Source: an uncultured Oscillospiraceae bacterium
GTDB lineage: Bacteria; Bacillota_A; Clostridia; Oscillospirales; Oscillospiraceae
Assembly (NCBI GenBank): GCA_944387755.1
Contig: CALXGC010000036.1
Location: forward strand, 1 to 16,910
Reading direction: 5' to 3'
DNA: 16,910 bases
Position numbers and translations under genes: made by a program. Below are positions 15,222 to 16,910 of the stretch, piece after piece. Numbering within the stretch: the stretch's first letter is position 1; every line of letters starts with the position of its first letter. A model generated the notes under the pieces. That model was not told the DNA's origin. It searched no databases and saw only the letters and a list, made by a program, of their open reading frames with translations.

Positions 15222-15395
15222 ATGACCCCTAGAGACCTGGCGGAGCAGGCGCTGCTGGATAACGGCTACCGGCTTGAGCGGCACGGCAATAATCACGACA
15301 TATATTACAATCCGGTACATAAAAAAGGAAATCAAACAAAACCAGAAAGAAATCAAACAAAATCAGAAAGAAATCAAAATAAGGAGGACCTATGA
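15222..15395 (+). CDS. hicA: HicA-like mRNA interferase with repeat-derived C-terminus
   Basis: A 57-aa protein with a strong AAAGGAGG site just upstream of ATG 15222. Residues 1-35 match HicA: a first helix (PRDLAEQALLDNGY) then RLERHGNNHDIYYNP with the catalytic-type histidine. HicA toxins are small double-stranded-RNA-binding-fold ribonucleases that cleave mRNA. From residue 36 the expected second strand (IPVPRH-like) and last helix are replaced by NQTKPER-NQTKSER-NQNK, encoded by a 21-bp tandem repeat. The frame stays open and its TGA overlaps the hicB start (ATGA), so the coupling is kept. The toxin is probably inactive or altered. It could be a degenerate hicA kept only as part of the hicB message. 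Confidence 0.68.
   Translation: MTPRDLAEQALLDNGYRLERHGNNHDIYYNPVHKKGNQTKPERNQTKSERNQNKEDL
15328..15378 (+). repeat. 21-bp tandem repeat inside hicA
   Basis: Unit GAAATCAAACAAAACCAGAAA at 15328-15348 is repeated at 15349-15369 with one C-to-T change, and the first nine bases recur at 15370-15378, about 2.4 copies. The unit is seven codons long, so copy-number change would keep the hicA frame. Its A-rich composition contrasts with the GC-rich flanks. Confidence 0.9.
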
Positions 15396-15787
15396 AATAT
15401 ATTTATACCGCCGTGTTTATGCCGTCAGAGGACGGAACGGAGTACTATGCCCGCGTGCCCGATCTCCCCGGCTGCGTCACCACCGGCGACACCCTGGAAG
15501 ACGCCATTGCTCAAATCACGGACGCGGCGTCCGGCTGGCTTGTGGTGGCGGAGGACGAAGGGCTGGCCATCCCCGCGGCCACGCCGCAGGAGACGCTGTC
15601 CTACGCGCCGGGGAGCGTGCTGTCCCTGGTGCAGATTGACACGCTGGCATACCGCGCCATGACGGACACAAGAGCCGTGCGGAAAAACGTGTCCCTGCCC
15701 GCCTGGATGGCAGAGCTCGCGGAGAAGCGCGGCATCAACTGCTCCCAGGTGCTCCAGGAGGGCCTGAGAGCCCGCCTCAGCTCCTAA
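15392..15787 (+). CDS. hicB: HicB-family antitoxin with ribbon-helix-helix-like C-terminus
   Basis: A 131-aa protein. The N-terminal HicB fold is evident: YIYTAVFMPSEDGTEYYARV followed by PDLPGCVTTGDTLEDAIAQI, the toxin-binding domain with a partial RNase H-like fold. Residues about 95-130 (RKNVSLPAWMAELAEKRGIN ... VLQEGLRARL) look like a ribbon-helix-helix DNA-binding domain that would autorepress the pair. AAGGAGG at 15381-15387 is five bases or so before ATG 15392. It overlaps the end of hicA, the usual toxin-antitoxin order for this type. Confidence 0.92.
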   Translation: MKYIYTAVFMPSEDGTEYYARVPDLPGCVTTGDTLEDAIAQITDAASGWLVVAEDEGLAIPAATPQETLSYAPGSVLSLVQIDTLAYRAMTDTRAVRKNVSLPAWMAELAEKRGINCSQVLQEGLRARLSS

Positions 15788-15791
15788 CCCC

Positions 15792-15859
15792 GCCGCCCTG
15801 TTTCAGGGGCGGCCTTATCACAGCCGCGGCGTCCGGCTTGTGCGCCAGACGCCGCGGCT
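15792..15859. terminator. Two strong hairpins between convergent hicB and antirepressor genes
   Basis: The first hairpin, GCCGCCC/GGGCGGC extended by TG/CA, spans 15792-15813. The second has an 11-bp perfect stem, AGCCGCGGCGT (15822-15832) / ACGCCGCGGCT (15849-15859). Neither has a clear U-run, but the position 4-70 bases after the hicB stop and between convergent genes fits a transcription end region. Confidence 0.45.
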
Positions 15860-15900
15860 TCCGTTAGGTTCCGACCATTTATTTATTTGTTTTTATCCAC

Positions 15901-15918
15901 GCTCCCCGTGAGGGGAGC
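15901..15918. other. GCTCCCC/GGGGAGC hairpin at the 3' end of the antirepressor gene
   Basis: A 7-bp perfect stem with a GTGA loop lies seven bases past the antirepressor stop on the - strand. A-rich rather than T-rich sequence follows on that strand, so it is not a canonical terminator. Confidence 0.4.
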
Positions 15919-15925
15919 GGCGGGG

Positions 15926-16660
15926 TTAGGCCCCAAACAGCAGCCGGAAGGTCTCCCGGCCCTTGGGGGTTACGAGGGTCTGGGTTCCGCTCCACTGGGT
16001 CTTCTCGTTGAAGCACTCCTTGACCTCGAAGAGCCCGTTGTTCTTCTCCGCATAGGGCATCAGCTTGCCGCGCTTGTCCCGGTACAGGTACTTCTTCGCC
16101 AGCAGGAAGTCCACAAACTTCTTGGGGGGAATCTCCAGCTGCTTGGCCGTCTCCCGGAAGTTGGTCAGCAGGTTCCGGTCCACCAGCGCGTCGAAGTAGT
16201 CCGCCTTCGGGGCCATGACCTGCACCTCCACCGTCAGCGCGGAGATCCGCGCCTCCCGGTCTGCCAGGGTCTTCTGCGCCACAACCAGCGCCTGTGCCAT
16301 CAGCTCCTCCGGCGACAGCGCCTCCTGCTGGGCGATGTATCCCCCGTGCTTGCGGATGGACGGCAGCACCTCCGCGGTAATCCACCGCTTGAACTGCTTT
16401 GCGCCCGGCAGCTTGCTGGACAGCACCAGGCTGTACAGCCCGGACTCGTTGATGATAGGCGTGTTCTGAGTTCCGCCGGGGGTGAGGATTTCGCTCACCC
16501 CTTTGTCCTCTTCATCAACGTGAGTGCGAATGGCCTCTTGCGGGTTTTTGTACCCCAGCGCCGACGCCACGTCCTTACCCACAAACCAGGGCTCGCCGCC
16601 TTCTTCCACGGTCCGAATCTCCCCGAACTCCGGGTTTTGGAACACCATCAGGCCGTTCAT
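15926..16660 (-). CDS. Phage antirepressor (Bro-N plus KilAC domains)
   Basis: A 244-aa protein with two phage regulatory domains. Residues about 3-105 are Bro-N: VGKDVASALGYKNPQEAIRT, then INESGLYSLVLSSKLPGAKQ and FKRWITAEVLPSIRKHGGY, all signatures of the family. After a coiled-coil-like linker (about 115-145), residues about 150-240 are KilAC: PKADYFDALVDRN, FRETAKQLEIPPKKFVDFLL and WSGTQTLVTPKGRETF. Such proteins counter the prophage repressor or alter phage gene expression. ATG 16660 is chosen because GGAAGGAGG lies at 16668-16676; the longer open frame reaching 16876 crosses the integrase stub. Its ATG overlaps the stop of an upstream ORF (ATGA). Confidence 0.9.
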   Translation of the reverse strand: MNGLMVFQNPEFGEIRTVEEGGEPWFVGKDVASALGYKNPQEAIRTHVDEEDKGVSEILTPGGTQNTPIINESGLYSLVLSSKLPGAKQFKRWITAEVLPSIRKHGGYIAQQEALSPEELMAQALVVAQKTLADREARISALTVEVQVMAPKADYFDALVDRNLLTNFRETAKQLEIPPKKFVDFLLAKKYLYRDKRGKLMPYAEKNNGLFEVKECFNEKTQWSGTQTLVTPKGRETFRLLFGA

Positions 16661-16788
16661 ACCGACGCCTCCTTCCGCTCCGCGTGCCACAGGGCCAACC
16701 GCCACTGATTCAGGCGGTAGACCAGCTCCGCGTCGCCGTGGGCGGCAACGCCGATGAGCGTCAGGCGCGCGGCGTCCTCGCTGACCAA
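16657..16788 (-). pseudogene. 3' end of a small phage ORF coupled to the antirepressor
   Basis: On the - strand an open frame ends LNQWRLALWHAERKEASV and its TGA overlaps the antirepressor start by ATGA. The Trp- and Arg-rich helical end looks like a real small phage protein. Going upstream it runs into the integrase stub near 16784 on the other strand, with no convincing start codon or ribosome binding site; TTG 16788 is the only nearby candidate. It is therefore most likely the 3' remnant of a gene cut by a rearrangement. Function unknown. Confidence 0.4.
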
Positions 16789-16910
16789 TATGGCAAACGC
16801 CGGTATGGATATAAAGACCTTGCAGTATGTGATGGGACACTCTGATGTGGGAGTGACGCTGAATGTCTACACTCACGCCAGCTATGACCGGGCAGCGGAG
16901 CAGATGGCGA
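16784..16910 (+). pseudogene. C-terminal stub of a tyrosine recombinase (phage/ICE integrase)
   Basis: The frame reads TNMANAGMDIKTLQYVMGHS and then DVGVTLNVYTHASYDRAAEQ. This is the end of the catalytic domain of a Tn916/phage-type integrase, with the MGHS histidine region and the nucleophilic Tyr in NVYTHASY. It runs past the window edge. Before TNM the expected RHTFCT-like segment with the upstream catalytic Arg is absent and replaced by unrelated residues (RAASSL). The sequence upstream codes on the other strand, so the gene lacks its main body. It may be a remnant of an old insertion or a recombination scar. Confidence 0.72.

Noticed and set aside
15328..15378. CRISPR-like array
   Set aside because: The repeats are directly adjacent with no spacers, only about 2.4 copies, and lie inside a coding frame.
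15274..15639. 121-aa frame with KEIKQNQ repeats
   Set aside because: It is out of frame with both hicA and hicB, lacks a ribosome binding site, and its second half is a shadow of hicB.
16661..16876. N-terminal extension of the antirepressor to 316 aa
   Set aside because: The extra residues are Arg/His-rich, cross the integrase stub and the coupled upstream ORF, and the Bro-N domain begins right at ATG 16660 with a strong ribosome binding site.

Overview
The window looks like chromosomal DNA from a GC-rich, anaerobic Gram-positive clostridium. The best fit is Oscillospiraceae (Flavonifractor/Pseudoflavonifractor-like). The evidence is a type II fatty-acid gene cluster, strong AGGAGG ribosome binding sites, consensus sigma-A promoters (TTGACA, 17 bp, TAnnnT), S-layer homology (SLH) domains, a CsaB pyruvyltransferase and a MurJ flippase. 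The taxonomic placement is inferred from gene content and protein style; no search was run.

Region 1 (1-2700, + strand): the end of a fatty-acid synthesis operon, fabG (partial)-fabF-fabZ, followed by a MarR-family regulator that probably senses or controls lipid synthesis. It closes with two hairpins, the second a bidirectional terminator.

Region 2 (2700-6130, - strand): a 41-codon membrane peptide, tRNA-Leu(CAG) with its own promoter and terminator, and a large secreted gene. That gene carries a phosphodiester glycosidase (NAGPA) domain, Ig-like domains, three SLH domains and an SH3b domain. An in-frame UGA at 4870-4872 cuts it inside the glycosidase core, just before the conserved NLDGGGS motif.

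Region 3 (6130-13640, + strand): a tightly packed six-gene operon behind one good promoter. It encodes MurJ-type flippase, O-antigen ligase/polymerase-like membrane protein, GT4 glycosyltransferase, two tandem DUF4330 membrane proteins, and a GT4-CsaB fusion. CsaB homologues pyruvylate the secondary cell wall polymer that SLH domains bind. The operon and the divergent SLH gene therefore read as one cell-surface module: build and pyruvylate a wall polymer, then anchor an SLH protein to it.

Region 4 (13640-14320): a stand-alone transcription unit for an unrecognised 43-aa protein, then tRNA-Ser(TGA) and tRNA-Ser(GCT) behind one promoter and terminator.

Region 5 (14320-16910): accessory, phage-like DNA next to the serine tRNAs. 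It holds an endolysin-like amidase with an SLH-like tail, a hicAB toxin-antitoxin pair whose HicA C-terminus is made of a 21-bp tandem repeat, and a Bro-N/KilAC antirepressor translationally coupled to a truncated small ORF. At the right edge is the C-terminal stub of a tyrosine recombinase on the opposite strand. This looks like a decayed or rearranged prophage.
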